Assembly (NCBI RefSeq): GCF_020921035.1
Contig: NC_063151.1
Location: 3,038,001-3,102,000, forward strand
Source of the DNA: Rhodamnia argentea
Lineage: Eukaryota > Streptophyta > Magnoliopsida > Myrtales > Myrtaceae
Length of the DNA: 64,000 bases
Direction of reading: 5' to 3'
Numbering within the stretch: position 1 is the stretch's first letter; each line of letters begins with the position of its first letter. Shown in pieces: positions 11,055 through 23,149 of this stretch. The notes beneath the pieces were generated by a model. That model saw only the letters and a program-made list of their open reading frames with translations. It searched no databases and was not told the DNA's origin. A program made the position numbers and the translations under genes.

Positions 11055-12064
11055 GGTAATTAAAAACTATAACAAAAATTGTGTCAACTCAGCAAATATT
11101 AAATTTTTTAGAGATCTTTCTTCGCATAATTATACACGGGATTTTAATGAGTATGGAGTCTCATTTTATATATAGATTAGCAAGTGATAGGAACTTTAGT
11201 AGAGGCACACCAGTCGAAAATGACTGCCATGCATACAATTATGTACATATACTAAGGTTCCATGAATACAAATATTTTCGTCTTTTGCCTGGTGAATAGC
11301 CATTAGCATGAATATCCGTCACTCCACGCGCATATATGCATGTGAAAAATGAATGGAATGTATTAATAAAGAAATAAATGATGAAATTCTAGTATAATTG
11401 CGCCCGGTTGTGTTTATCAATTTAAGTTACAATCCCCTCCATTGTTTGGTGACATACAGTTTGTATTCATGTTTACGGAACGTACGAACTTCTCGCCGAA
11501 ATTTTGGGTGAAATTTTGAAGATTGAAAGACGTGTTGAAAATTATTATACCATATAAAGAGATGAGTGGAAGGGCCAAAGAGGGTATTTAGTAGAGCCAT
11601 CATCCCTTTAAACTTTAATATCGGGGTCCTCGATAGTTATTCGATCTGAATTATAACCGCCCATGCGAGATTGTAGATTCTAATGTTGACGAGTCCGTCT
11701 CCATCTTTGCAGAAGCAAAGGAGTCTTTTCATACAAAATGAAACATATTCGAGGCGTGAATTAGATCAAAGCATAATGTTAGTTTTTTTTTTTCAGTCTA
11801 ATTTAATAATAAATGGAGGCTTTTATCGTTCCACAAATCAAATGATTCACCACCAACACAAATTGTTGTTGGAATTGGCGTTACAAGATGTAGAGGTACT
11901 TCCACATATCATTTGTATATAATTTTACATTCCATCTCATTTGTATTCCCTAAATCTACACTTAGAAAAAAAAATACACGAACGACAAATTAACTACAAT
12001 TTCCTCGAACATTTCCACAAAAGCTCATACCTACGAACTCTTTTCAGACTTTCAGTATTAGGAT
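11055..12064. other. AT-rich intergenic DNA 3' of gene A
   Basis: About 1 kb with no supported gene, delimited transposon or RNA. It contains the 3' flank of the EXL gene A, which is transcribed toward it. Short open frames lack recognisable motifs. Confidence 0.5.
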
Positions 12065-12997
12065 TCACACGAGTGTCTCGCACGTGGAGGTCTTCGGGTC
12101 CCACATGGCCGGCAACAGAAACTTGCGGCCACTAACGCCGATCGCATTATAACTCGCCCCCGTCGTCTTGTCCACCAGGACTTGACCAGGATAACCCGGG
12201 TACGCGCCCTTCCCGAAGATCCCCGTGCACGCGCTCACCGCCTCCAGCGGGGCCCCCGCCGCCCCTTGGTAGTACCCGTCGTTGAACGGGTTCGTCACGG
12301 CGCCCGCCAGCACCGTCGCCAGGTTGATCACCATCCCGTCCACCCCGACGTCACCGTTCGGCGCCACCAGCGGCGGAGTCTGCGGCCCGTACTGCGGCTG
12401 GTGGAACGGCCAGGCGCACTGCCCCGGGCACTGGCTGACCGCGTTCCCCACCCACGCGTACGTGAACTTGGCCTTCCCGGCCGCGCCGGAGCCGTGGGTA
12501 CCGCACCGGCTCATGCAGAACCCGTCGACGGCCACGTCGGCGGAGGTCAGCACGAGGTTGATCGCGAGCGCCCTGGTCTTGATGCTCTGGTAGCCGGCCT
12601 TAGAAGCCAGAGATGCCAGCTGTCCCGTCTCCAACGATTTGCCGAGGGAGTAGCTCTCGTCGAGGATCTGGGCCCCGACGGCGAGGTTGGAAGGGCCGCC
12701 CTTGTAGCGGGCGGTGGTGCGCCACCAAGAGGAGACGGAGGGAGGCGGGGAGGGGGCCGGGGCGGAGAGGGAGTGGAGGAAGTCGAGGATGACGGAGCGC
12801 TGAGCGGGGGAGAAGGAGCCGTACCAGAGGAGGTTGAGGGTGACGTTGCCCTTGAGGAGGCGGCCGTTGTGGTACTGGAGGACGAGGGGCTGCTGCTGGA
12901 CGAGGGCGGAAGCCGCCGGGCGGGGGCCGAGGCAGCAGAGGATTGCGAGGACGGGTAACGCGAGGCTGGCGAAGTTAGTGTGGCTCGAAGAAGCCAT
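12065..12997 (-). CDS. EXORDIUM-like protein (PHI-1 family), gene A
   Basis: Intronless 310-residue protein of the phosphate-induced protein 1 / EXORDIUM family (PF04674). Known members are secreted to the apoplast, respond to brassinosteroid or carbon status and promote cell expansion; the biochemical activity is unknown. An N-terminal hydrophobic signal segment covers about residues 10-30. Family signatures are visible: LQYHNGRLLKG (40-50), WYGSFSPAQR (58-67), FCMSRCGTHGS (160-170), [18 protein letters not shown] (189-206), [22 protein letters not shown] and the SYNAIGVSGRKFLLPA C-terminal block. Length and cysteine pattern are normal for the family. The start is fixed by the signal peptide and a TATA box about 86 bp upstream. 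It is clearly diverged from the B-F array and shares none of its flanking repeats, so it is an older paralogue. Base composition is very GC-rich against AT-rich flanks. Confidence 0.93.
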   Translation of the reverse strand: MASSSHTNFASLALPVLAILCCLGPRPAASALVQQQPLVLQYHNGRLLKGNVTLNLLWYGSFSPAQRSVILDFLHSLSAPAPSPPPSVSSWWRTTARYKGGPSNLAVGAQILDESYSLGKSLETGQLASLASKAGYQSIKTRALAINLVLTSADVAVDGFCMSRCGTHGSGAAGKAKFTYAWVGNAVSQCPGQCAWPFHQPQYGPQTPPLVAPNGDVGVDGMVINLATVLAGAVTNPFNDGYYQGAAGAPLEAVSACTGIFGKGAYPGYPGQVLVDKTTGASYNAIGVSGRKFLLPAMWDPKTSTCETLV

Positions 12998-13082
12998 TTT
13001 TCGTCTCTGGGAGAAGAAGTAGGAGAACGAGGCTGAGATTGATTTGTGTTTGGTTGACGAGGAAGGGAGGAGGCCGGTGATG

Positions 13083-13090
13083 TATTTATA
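13083..13090 (-). promoter_or_regulatory. TATA box of EXL gene A
   Basis: TATAAATA on the minus strand, 86 bp upstream of the start codon at 12997. Every copy in the window has the same or a similar box at a comparable distance. Confidence 0.6.
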
Positions 13091-13099
13091 CGGAGGAAG

Positions 13100-16000
13100 G
13101 GGGGAGTGAAGTGCGTGCGTGCGTGTGGGCAGGGCAGGGGGAACAGCTGGCTCGGAAACTTCTCGGGGAAGTCAGTGAGAAGACGCGTCCGATTGGTTTG
13201 ACGGGTCTGGAGGGTCAAAAGGACATGGCTGCTTTTTTGGCTGGGGTTCGAGCTGGGGGCGACATTTTCTGGGGACACCACAACAACAAAAAAAACACGA
13301 TTTTTATTAGGATTCAAATCGAAATCGAAAGTATATTGCTGCACCCGTTAAGTCGGATTAGATGAATGGAGGTCTAAACGAAATAAATCAAGTCGAAATC
13401 CGACCCCGATATGATATTGTTCGAAAGTCTAATTCAAAAACTTAAACTATGCGTGCATAAGAAGTGCATAAATGCTAGCGGACCTTTTATTAGAGTGACT
13501 ATGTTCTTGTTCCGATCCACTAGGAGTCTGGCCGGTATTGTATAATGGGAGAGGTGGTGACTGAATGGAATACATTGGAATTCATTGCCAATCCTGGCGG
13601 CTTGGCTGACTGAATTAGACCCACTTGTGTAACCCAAATTTGGTTTTGTTGAATGACAAAACAACTCCAATTTTAACTGGACAAAAGCCTTTTTCTCTAG
13701 TTTGTAGCCAAAAGCAAATCGCATTATATCCACTCCGCGATCACGAGGACGCCAAGCATTTTCAAGTTTGAACTAAATGTTTTCGCGGTAGATGCTTCGT
13801 ATGGCTGAGTTATCGAAACTTCTATATGTTTCCGCAATTAATCTAAGCTACTTTCATATCTTTCCCTTTTGCTCCCCAAATCTCGAGATTTCCGGAGCAG
13901 CATTCAACGCATTAAGATATCCAATTTGCGCCATTTTTTGGCACCCGTAAAGTCTATAAGGGGAAAAAAAAATACAGCTGCATACTCGATCCGATAATTC
14001 CGATGCTCCGGAGCTTTTTCTCTCTGTTATGTCTAGCTGGACATGGCCGCGACGTTAGTCGCATTCAGGGGTGCACCGAGGAGAGAGGACGTAAGAAGTC
14101 CTTCGCGCACACTTCATTCCCATGAACACAACTTGTGCCCCTAGACACGGCTAGGGCTACGGGACACATTATTGCCTGCACAAATGATATGGACGTGACG
14201 ATGAAGTGGGGGAGAAAAGACGCCACATGACATGAGAAAGGCGAAGGAGTCCGTCAAAGAGGTGGGAGCTCACATCGGTCGGGCTCGCAAGAGCTGGATT
14301 TCGTTAAGGAGAAAGGAACAAACAAGGGAGTTTTAATGCCAAGTCGTCAACGGAAGACTTTTGCATGCGAAAAGGAGGCATTTTGCCGACAAAAAATCGG
14401 ACTCCTACGTTGTCATTTCTCGACTTCTTTGGTTTAGAGGTCCCAGCCCTCGATTTCATCAGCTGGACCGGCGCTCGGCTGCTTTAATTGCGCGTCTCGA
14501 ATGGGCAAATTGCTGTTTGGCCGTCCGTATCACGGTCGACCTCCCTCTTTCTCGTGGCTCTAGTCATGCCCGTATGCGATGAGGACCACTGTGGCTGTGG
14601 ACTCGTGTTAATTGCCCTAAAAATTTTGGATTTATTGTACGGCGATAAATTCAATCCTAGCCTCTTTAACTGTGCTAAATTTAGACGTGAATATTTTGAC
14701 GATCTGCCGGACTTTTGAAAATTTGCCAATTCAGCCATAAACATGTTATCTGAATAATTGGCCGGAAAGACTACATTGAAAAATCGTCAAAATGTTCAAG
14801 ACCGAATTGACAAATCGCCAAAAGGTTTTAGGACAAAAATCGGCAAAATCGAAAAGTTCAGGACTAAATTGGTAAATCATCAAGAAATTCAAAAGTGAAT
14901 TGGCACGATTGAAATATTTAGGATTGAATTAGCTGCCAATCCAGTAAGTTTGGGGACTTTTTGGACCACTTTCCCGCTTACGATCAGGTGGTTGACTAGA
15001 ACTACTTGATGTAGAGAAGTTGTTATTTACATGCATGTCCTAATAATGGTTGATTACTATCTATGTCCACAGGATTAGTTGGCCATCTAAACCATTTTGA
15101 TCAAGAGAATCTAGATTTGAATTGCATTGGTCTAGCATTGTTGGATTGGATTCTCATAAGATGCTTGTGTCTATTGAAATAGCTGTAAGCTTATGCTCGT
15201 TATGTCTCGAACAGTTATTATATCTTTCTCTTCTTTCTTCCTCTAGTCACCAGATTAGTCAATACTCTTAAAAACAAAAGAGAAAGAAAGAAGTGGTGCT
15301 TACCTCAGCTCATGCCACAAGTCCGACATATTGACAGCAGCCGCGGCGGCTCTGGCTTCATAAAGAAAGCACAGAGGTTTCCCGGCTGTTGCCAACCGAT
15401 GATCCTCCCACTTGTGCAACTATCCCCAGGCCCCTACATCAAATCCTCATCTTAGCTTAGCAAAATTTACGCTCGACGTAGATAATATGTACGAGTGATA
15501 AGCATCTCAATATAGGGTTGCTGAAGTGCAAAGGGAAGTAATTTATGTTTCTAATGAAGAAGAAGAAGAAGATAAAAAGTAGTTTTGAACCTTTCGTCTT
15601 AAATATTTTGACGATTTGGAAATTTAGTCTTAAACCTTTCAATTTACCAATTTAGTCCTTAACCTTTTGCGTCGAGGCTCTTGCACTTGGCCGGCGGAGG
15701 GAAAAAAGAAAATAAAGGAAAAAGGAAAGTATGAAAAATCGCAAAAATGGAAAAATGTCAATATCGTCATGCCACGTAAGACAACCGGCACCGACTAGAC
15801 CGCTACGTCAGCAATTTCCAATCAAAATTAGCCGGGATAACTAAATTAACAAATCGCCAAAAGATTTAGGATTGAATTGGCACAAATGCAATAGGTTTAT
15901 GATGTTTTTGGTAATTTTCCTTTCTAGCGATCCCTAACTTAGGCTCTGTTTGTTTGACGAGAAATGAATGATTTATAAAATGTTTTTCAAAAAATGATTA

Positions 16001-16190
16001 ATTGTATTGCATGAAATAATTAGTTAATAAAAAATATTTTCATTATCAACAACGTTATACATCTAAAAAATTTCATGGACGATGAAAGCGTTTCCCCTTA
16101 ACAAACGAACCCTTATAGTGAAGTTTATTAGCACAAACCGTCACAAGTTTGAACTTTTGTATTTTGTCTTGGCATACACAAGAAACCGAT
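13100..16190. other. Gene-free stretch with degenerate fold-back repeat pieces
   Basis: No supported gene. 14630-14945 and 15590-15925 contain diverged copies of the 'aggactgaattgacaaatcgccaaaa' repeat type, which also forms the arms of the fold-back elements at 22153-22933 and 57480-57690. 15950-16080 holds an arm of the MITE-like family seen at 9924-10510. The remainder has no recognised content. Confidence 0.5.
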
Positions 16191-16198
16191 GCACTAAC

Positions 16199-17504
16199 TA
16201 GGGCTGTCAATATGATTTTTTTTTTGTTAATACCGTGAAAAATCCCAAATCGATACATATGTGATAAATTTATCCCAAACTAATTTTTTTATCACGAAAA
16301 ACTTCAAAGGTACACTTATGACCAATTTACCCCAAATTATTATTTTAACCACCCAAAATACCAAAAATGACACATTTATGACAAATTTACCCTAAAACTA
16401 ATTTTTTTTACCATGAAAATTTTCAAATTGATACACATGTGACAAATTTACCCTACATTAAATTGGATTAATACCATGAAAAATTCCAAATTGATACATA
16501 TGTAACAGACAGAGGATAAAAACCCCAAATTGATATACCCGTTAAGCGCCACGTGCCATCTAACTTAACAATTTAACGGTTAGATTAAAGGAAAACTAAC
16601 ATAGAGTAAATTTATCACAGATATATCAATTTGGGCAAATTTTTCACAAGTGTGCCAATTTGAAGTTTTTTATGATAAAAAAAAAATAATTTGAGATATA
16701 TTTGTCAAAGGTATACCGGTTTCAAATTTTCCGTGATATTAACCCCTTTTTTTAGGGTCAAATGCTGTCAATATGGGTTAAGGACACATATTTTAACCTA
16801 CATTTACGAAAGTAGGTCAAATATGGGTCACATTAGAATTAAGAAATGGGTTTTGTGTGGGTTTAAAAAAGAAAAGGCCAAACAATATGGGTTTTATTTG
16901 GGTCTTTTACAAACCATTTTCAACCCATTTTTTAACCCATTTTCAGCCCACGGCCTACAGCTTCCCAAGCACCCCCTTGTAAATGGGCTCAACTCAAGTA
17001 TATTAGTTTATTTATTTATTATTTTTTATAAGTAAAACAAACAAAGAAAAATGAAAATAGGAAAATAAAAAATGTTACGCAATGTGCCGACCACCGCTCA
17101 TCGCTCGCAGTCCTCTGTCGCCATCGACCTCTTCTGTCCGTCGACCGCCGCTAGGTCACCGTTGCCAGCCACAAGAGAAAAAGGGAAAGAAAATAGAAAA
17201 TTTTAAAATTTTAATTTTTTTTATAAAATTTTAATAATAAAATTTAATTTTTAAAAAAAATTAAAAAAATCAGTTGCAAAAAAGTATTTTATCAATATCA
17301 TTTTTCTTAACAAATTATAAGACACAAATATTTCATGATTTAATTAAATACAAAAATATTTAAGTAATACAAGTCCGGTTGGATATGGGGTCGTTAGATT
17401 TGTACTATATGAAAATGGATTAAAATGAGTTACATAGGTTAATATGGGCTGGACCATATCGACCCGACCCAAACCCGATTTGGCCCACTTGTTTGATACC
17501 TCTA
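16199..17504. mobile_element. Non-autonomous hAT-like element with 8-bp target duplication
   Basis: Terminal sequences TAGGGCTGTCAA (left) and TTTGATACCTCTA (right; reverse complement TAGAGGTATCAAA) form imperfect terminal inverted repeats. An exact 8-bp target duplication GCACTAAC lies at 16191-16198 and 17505-17512, as expected for hAT elements. The interior repeats 'aatatgggt' motifs in both orientations and has a GC-rich centre near 17080-17170. No transposase is encoded. A second element is nested at 16215-16763. The termini resemble those of the nitrilase-carrying element at 35403-36496, so they are probably one family. Confidence 0.8.
16215..16763. mobile_element. MITE nested in the hAT element
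   Basis: Flanked by a 12-bp direct repeat GCTGTCAATATG (16203-16214 and 16764-16775), which splits the terminal sequence of the outer hAT element. Its ends carry inverted GTTAATACCGTGAAAAAT and GTTAATATCACGGAAAAT. The interior consists of about five diverged copies of a roughly 60-bp unit of the type 'catgaaaaattccaaattgatacatatgtgacaaatttaccc', with the last part in inverted orientation, so the whole is a large imperfect palindrome. Confidence 0.75.
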
Positions 17505-17512
17505 GCACTAAC

Positions 17513-18685
17513 CAAGGAGGATTGCCCAACCTTAATAAAGGGATTGATGTGGGATTAGGTTGATAAAGTCCGAGCCAAAAAAGCACTTATTAGAAATCAC
17601 CGGTCGGCGGTGACGGACGAAAAGTCGACGATGCACCCAAATGGCTCAAGTTGTACAGTGGATGATGAGTAAAAGCTTTGCTCTTTGGTAGGTGTTGACT
17701 TTGACGACATCTCACTACCATAATCAACTTTGCTAACGGCACCTTAAAGTCGTAGTGGCCCAAAAGAATAAAATCCAGAGCGATTTGTGGGGGCTGCACA
17801 TGAAAAATCCAAATTGAATAAAAGTTGCATCCGCGAAGTTAGTTTGCTAGATTTTGGTGGACGGCCGTGGCTTGATGCTTGCGAAAAAACCAAATTAAAT
17901 TCCACTGGGGAGATTCGATGCATGGACCCACTGCTGAGGTGTGGTGCATACTCTCCATTGATAGGAAGCCACGTGAGTTCCGTTGAGCCGGCGGGGGTCT
18001 CAAAAAGGCAGCGCTTCCCGAACATCTAATTTAACCTCATATTTTTTTCATTAATAGTTTGGACTTTGGTTCATAAATAATTACTTCTACATATACTCTT
18101 GTTCTCTTATAATTGATGAATGTAATGAGATATGCGATGCAATAATTATAGTAGAATTCTCTGTTGATGTAGCCCTATTTTAAAGGTGAATTAGAATAAA
18201 ATCCTCGTGTCTTGATTTCTTGTTCTCGCTATTTTACACTTTACTTTGATGTGTTTGTGCACTGAATCCTAACATACATGCCTAAGAAACATGTCTCGAG
18301 CACAATGTGTCAAAGCTACTCGACTAGTTTATCATGTTGGCCTGTTGAAACCCTCAATTGAAAAAAAAACCGACTGTCTCTATGGCGAAGGCCTTGTAGC
18401 AGTAATTTAGCGATAAGGTATCATCAACTGCGGATTACATCATAGGCTTAACTCACCATGCCACAATTCTTTTTTCAGTTAATTCTAATGATGATAGTCA
18501 CTGAATTTTCGTGCATTATAGTCGTTGTGTGTCGATGTCATATCACCACAATCGACGAAATTTTCGATTTTCTATTTCGATTAGTGCACTCCGATGGGCA
18601 ACTCAATAGGACTTCTTGCCGAAGGTTGGTCTGGTAGTTGGCAGCGCAGGCTTGATGCTAAATTAGCGACTTACGGGCACCCCAT
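17513..18685. other. Intergenic DNA, nothing recognised
   Basis: No gene, RNA or delimited element is supported in this stretch of about 1.2 kb. Confidence 0.45.
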
Positions 18686-18735
18686 TAGCACATATCTATT
18701 CGACCGAAAAAAAAGTAGAAAAATAGCACATATCT
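18686..18735 (+). mobile_element. Minimal A-rich insertion with 12-bp target duplication
   Basis: A 26-bp insert containing TTCGACCGAAAAAAAAGTAG is flanked by exact copies of TAGCACATATCT (18686-18697 and 18724-18735). The same insert type, in the opposite orientation and with a different target duplication, occurs at 25959-26006 and 41843-41891. It is best explained as a retroposed tail of a second short element family. Confidence 0.5.
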
Positions 18736-18975
18736 GAAAAGGTAAAATGTACAATAAGAAAAGGAAGATAAAAGATAAGAAGAAGATGTTGAGAGACACG
18801 GGGTAGGTGAGATTAATGAGGTTGCACCTCGTCGAGTCGAAGTTTCATGGGATGTGAAGCAGTTAATATAATCTAGTTGAATCAAAACTCGTTGTTTAAG
18901 CTTTTGGATGAAGGTAAGTCAAATTAAATATATTGATGTGCTCGAACTTGGACTTCCTTTTAATAATCTTTTTGG

Positions 18976-19488
18976 TAGGGGTGAGCATGGTTTCGGGGTA
19001 GAGCCGAAAACCCGGAACCGAAACCTATGGAAACCACTCTGGTTCTAAGATCCAACGTATGTCGGGTAGGTTCTAGGTTTCAAAAATTACTAAACCTATT
19101 CCAACGGGCGGGTTACAGGTTATTAGAACTTGGAACCTGGATCTTGTCTTTGCACGAGATGTCCGATGATAAATATATAATCTAGAGTTAAACAAATTTT
19201 TATACAAAAAATGAAAAACCTGTTGCAACAGGTTGATTTCAAGTTCTAAATGTAACATGTACGGAACATGAAACCGCTTACTTCTACTTTCCCTTAGCGA
19301 TTGTAGCGTCCACTCTCATTTTGCTTAATTAAAATAGAAAAGAAAAGAAATTGGCGGGTTCCAGGATACCCTGGAACCGAATCTAGAACCCGTGATTGGG
19401 TAGGTTCCAGATTTCAAAAAATAAGGAATCTATTTCGACCGGTAGGTTCTATGTGGAACCCGTAAGGAATATAGAATCGCTTACCCCA
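18976..19488. mobile_element. hAT-like non-autonomous element
   Basis: Starts TAGGGGTGAGCATGG and ends AATCGCTTACCCCA, an imperfect inverted repeat also seen in the element at 54918-55434. The interior is rich in GGAACC / GGTTCC motifs. No clean target duplication is visible, so the borders are approximate. Confidence 0.55.
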
Positions 19489-20201
19489 ACTTTCTAGATG
19501 AAAGTATTGGACTTCTACGACGTGTTTTCAATAAGTGGTATCAAAGCTCATGATTGATTGGCAGCCTACTACGAAAGTGTATATGTGTTTACTAAATATC
19601 TCAATAAAGGAATCTTCGGTACAGTTCGAATTTGAGTTCTTTCTTGACAGTCTTTTCAGGTGAAGATTTCAAACTTCAACTACACGATGCCAACACAATA
19701 TTTCTTGCAAACGGTAAAGGTATCGGGAATTGGGATGATCCTCATTTAAATCAAGTCGAAGGTCGTGGCCGGCGGTACTTTAATAACTCATGGAATGCCA
19801 TTACAACCTGCACTTGTGCCTTTCACAGTAGTTTTCAGATAACCCTATGGGATGCCACTAGATGATCTCTTTCGTGTAAAACATTACGGGAGCATCTTCA
19901 TTTGAACGATCCTATATTTTATTTCTCTTTTTCCCTTTTTGGAATTATATCTCTTGTTGGCAATCGAGGATTGCCGTTTAGAATTTAGCTATTTCATTCA
20001 TGCAATCATTTTTAAGAAGATATTTTTCAAATCATTTATTTTTTGTGAAACAAACGAAGTTTAAAATCTAAGAAAATGTCTGTTTCTTGGAAAACAACTT
20101 TTGGGAAAATGTTTTTCGGATTTTTCGGCATTTGATTCACAGAAAATAAACTAGTTAAAGAAAATATTTTTCATCAATAGAAAAAGTACCTTCAAAGTTA
20201 G
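19489..20201. other. Intergenic DNA with a MITE arm
   Basis: No gene is supported. About 19985-20190 holds 'gaaaatgtttttcgg'-type sequence related to the arms of the repeats at 9924-10510 and 20850-21435. Confidence 0.4.
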
Positions 20202-20777
20202 GTGGCGGAAGCTACCGTGGCGTCATGCATGGACTTTGAGTGGTGGAACGTGGGAAAGAACAAACCCGGTCGATCGAGAACTCACTCACCTGCCGTACGG
20301 AAGCCACCGCCGGAAGGTACCCTCAAAATTGACGTTGATGGGTCCTTCGTGGACGGAGAAAATGAAGGTAGTGTAGCCTGTGTATGCCGAGACTCCTTTG
20401 GGAAGATCGTTGATGGTTTTGCATAGAAGGTGCGAGCGTCTTCTCCGGGAGCAAATCGAAACCCTAGCATGTCGGGAAGCACTTCGACGCTTCAGCTCGT
20501 GCTCTGACTTAAAGTACCAGTTTGAGTCGGGACTGTAGTTCTCTGCAATGCCGTCATAGATCAAGATAAGCCATCCTACCTAGGAAGGAGACTCGTTAAT
20601 CTCTGCGCACAAAGCTCTGATGGGCCACTTCAAAAGCGTACAATTGGCCCACTGTCCGAGGGAAGCAAATCTAAGTGGCGGATTGGATCTCCAATGCCCA
20701 CAGACGAAACGAGTTTTCGAGTTCTTGGATCTCCAATCCCCCGACAATCTTATGGGATTTGATATGTTCTGACTTCT
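20202..20777 (+). pseudogene. RNase H-like (RVT_3) domain pseudogene
   Basis: The frame reads PPPEGTLKIDVDGSFVDGEN, then GSVACVCRDSFGKIVDGFA, the N-terminal half of the plant RNase H-like domain (RVT_3, derived from LINE pol) with its DVDGSF metal-site segment. A stop follows at 20424-20426. Homology then resumes in other frames: CPREAN near 20655, then VADWISNAHRRNEFSSSW and NPPTILWDLICSDF, ending at about 20773. These are the typical C-terminal blocks of this domain. At least one stop and two frameshifts disrupt the frame. Genes of this family are numerous in dicots and of mostly unknown function. Confident as a domain, and confident that it is broken. Confidence 0.75.
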
Positions 20778-20849
20778 GAGGCCAGTTTTGCATGTAATGG
20801 TGGTATCACTTAAAAGCAATGAATGAAGCAAGCTCTCCGATCAAAAAAT

Positions 20850-21435
20850 AAGTGAGGGAAGATGATTTCCTCCTTTTTGAAGAGACAAAATCATTTTCCC
20901 TCGTATTTCCTCCCTTCACTCATTCACCATCATTTTTCTAATTATTTAAAAAAATCAAAATTATTAATTATTAATTATTTTTTAAAAAAATTGTACTTTT
21001 TACTTTTCTTTTTCATTACCTATTTTTTTTTCTTCTTCCTTGAACAGTCGCCGACCATGAAGATGGTTGGTGCCCTAGGCCGACGAGGGTCGAGCTTGAG
21101 CTTGCATGTGGCCGTCACTAGCCGGTGGCGGCTGAAGAAGGAGAAATAAAAGAAAAATAAATAAAAATTATTTTAAAATTTTAATTTTTTTAAAAATTAC
21201 CACGTCGGCCGTACCACATAGGATGGATGGCATCCACGCCAGCAATTTTCCACCAAACAATGACATAGAAAATCAAAATAGTTTTTTTTATCAAATGACG
21301 GAGAAAATTTTTCAATTGATTTTCATGTCATAGCCAAACACCGAAAAATATCCTTATTTTCCTGAAAAATAACATTTCAAAAAATATTTTTTATTCAAAA
21401 ACATCACATTTCCTACGAAATAAATGGAGCCTTGT
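20850..21435. repeat. MITE-like repeat related to 9924-10510
   Basis: AT-rich arms of the 'ttttcctcgtatttcc / cgaaataaatggagcc' type enclose a GC-rich core around 21060-21130 with CGAGCTTGAGCTTGCATG, nearly the same core as in 9924-10510. The open frame across it has no family motifs. Confidence 0.5.
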
Positions 21436-21439
21436 TTTC

Positions 21440-22150
21440 ACATTATCTGTTGGACCAGGGACATTTCATGATTTACGTGGATCCAATCTAATTAGTAGAA
21501 GTGGGTTCGACATTGGGCTCGGTTTTTGGTGCAGTCAAGAGATGGTCGGCGGGGTGGTCGGACAAAGTCGGACATTTGTGCGGAGGAATGTGGGACGGTG
21601 GTGCAAGAGAAAGCGGTGGTGGTGGGTTACAATAGTCGGCTGACTTGTGCTTAAAGACATGGCGGCTTTGTCGGCCTCAAGTGGTGGCCGATGGCACTGG
21701 CCCATGCATGGGGCCGCTCGTGGCGGGTGCTGCGCTACGTGTTGGCCTTGGCTGACTGATGGCGATGATAATCATATGGGATGAGTAAAGTGAAAGGGAT
21801 AATGTTAATGCGTTGGAAGTGCATTGGCAGTCCGAAAGCTTGGGTTAGTTCTAAAATCACCTAAAACTCTAGCCCCGACAGATGACACGTCATCCACATA
21901 ATTCAAAACTGAGCACATGCGGAAGAACAAAAGAAGCAAAATATTGCGGCGGCGTTGCGTCCGCGGGATAATGTTAAAATGTTAGATGGTTGAAGTCAAG
22001 GACACGTTTTGAAGTGATTGTCTTCTAAACGGCTCGAATTGCACAAGGAAACTCTGAGACTTTGAGCCCAAAAGAGTGTTTAACTCGATCCAAGATCCTA
22101 TTGAGATTTTGTTACCCTCAATTTTCAAAATAAAAACAGAATCCCCCATC
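21440..22150. other. Intergenic DNA, nothing recognised
   Basis: About 0.7 kb including a GC-rich stretch (21500-21760) with repeated GGTGGT/GTCGG motifs but no convincing frame on either strand. Confidence 0.4.
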
Positions 22151-22152
22151 CA

Positions 22153-22933
22153 GGGAGAATTATTAAAAAAAAGTTCTATAACATATTATAATTGTATCAT
22201 TTTAGTCTTAAAACCTTTTTTTTTATCATTTGAGTCCTAAATCTTTTACATTTGTGTTAATTCAATTCACCCGATCAATTTTGATCATAAATCAACGATA
22301 TGGATGTCGGTCGTTCTACGTAGCGCGGCCAATTCCAGCGTGGGCATTTTTAATAATATTTTATATCTTTTTTCGAATTATTTATTTATTTTTCTTTCTT
22401 TTCCTTTTTTTTTTTCACTTCTTCCTATAATGGTTGTCGGACCTCGTTGGTCACCGGCGAGCACCAACCTCGACCTCACCTAGCCATGGTGAGGCTTGCC
22501 ATCGCTAGCCCGGCGATGGTCGGCCTCTCCCACTCTCGGTAAGGTTCGGCCTCGCCAACCCGGTAATGGTCGGTTTTCGCCTGCAGAACGAGCGAGCCTC
22601 ACCTAGTGACAACGAGGGCAGGCTTTACCAACCCTCGCCTTTGGTTGGTCATTGGACCTTGGCGACATGCTAGAAGAAGAAGGAAGAAGGGAAGAAAATA
22701 AAAGAGAAAAAAAATTAAAAAAATATTTAAATATTAGTAAAAATTATCTACGTCGGCGTTGATCGCAGCAGACGGGACGATCAATATTCATGTTAGAGAT
22801 TTTTGGCTAAAATTAGTCCGATGGACTGAATTAACACAAATATAAAAAGTTTAGGACTCAATGAGTAAAAATCATGTTTATAATTGAATTGACACAATTG
22901 CAATAGGTTAAAGATTTTTTAATAATTTTTCCC
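22153..22933. mobile_element. Fold-back element with imperfect terminal inverted repeats
   Basis: The left end GGGAGAATTATTAAAAAA and the reverse complement of the right end GGGAAAAATTATTAAAAAAT form terminal inverted repeats that extend into diverged arms ('ataattgtatcattttagtc' against 'gcaattgtgtcaattcaatt'). A GC-rich centre lies at 22430-22680. The same family supplies the repeats next to each EXL unit (26104-26545, 42029-42470 and relatives). No coding content and no clear target duplication. Confidence 0.65.
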
Positions 22934-23149
22934 AGAACCAAGATCCAACTGTGCTTCGGCCCGAATTCTCTTTTCATTCTTCGCCACTTCAGTCTTACAA
23001 TCACAAGGCAATGGATAACAGAAGGACCACAAAGTGAATATCTTTGTACCAAAAAGAGGGGGGAAAAAAAAGAGATACATGTACAAAAACACCATTCAGG
23101 AAGATTACCCAACATAGAGCCCGCGGGTCTGATCAATCTGACGAGTGGG

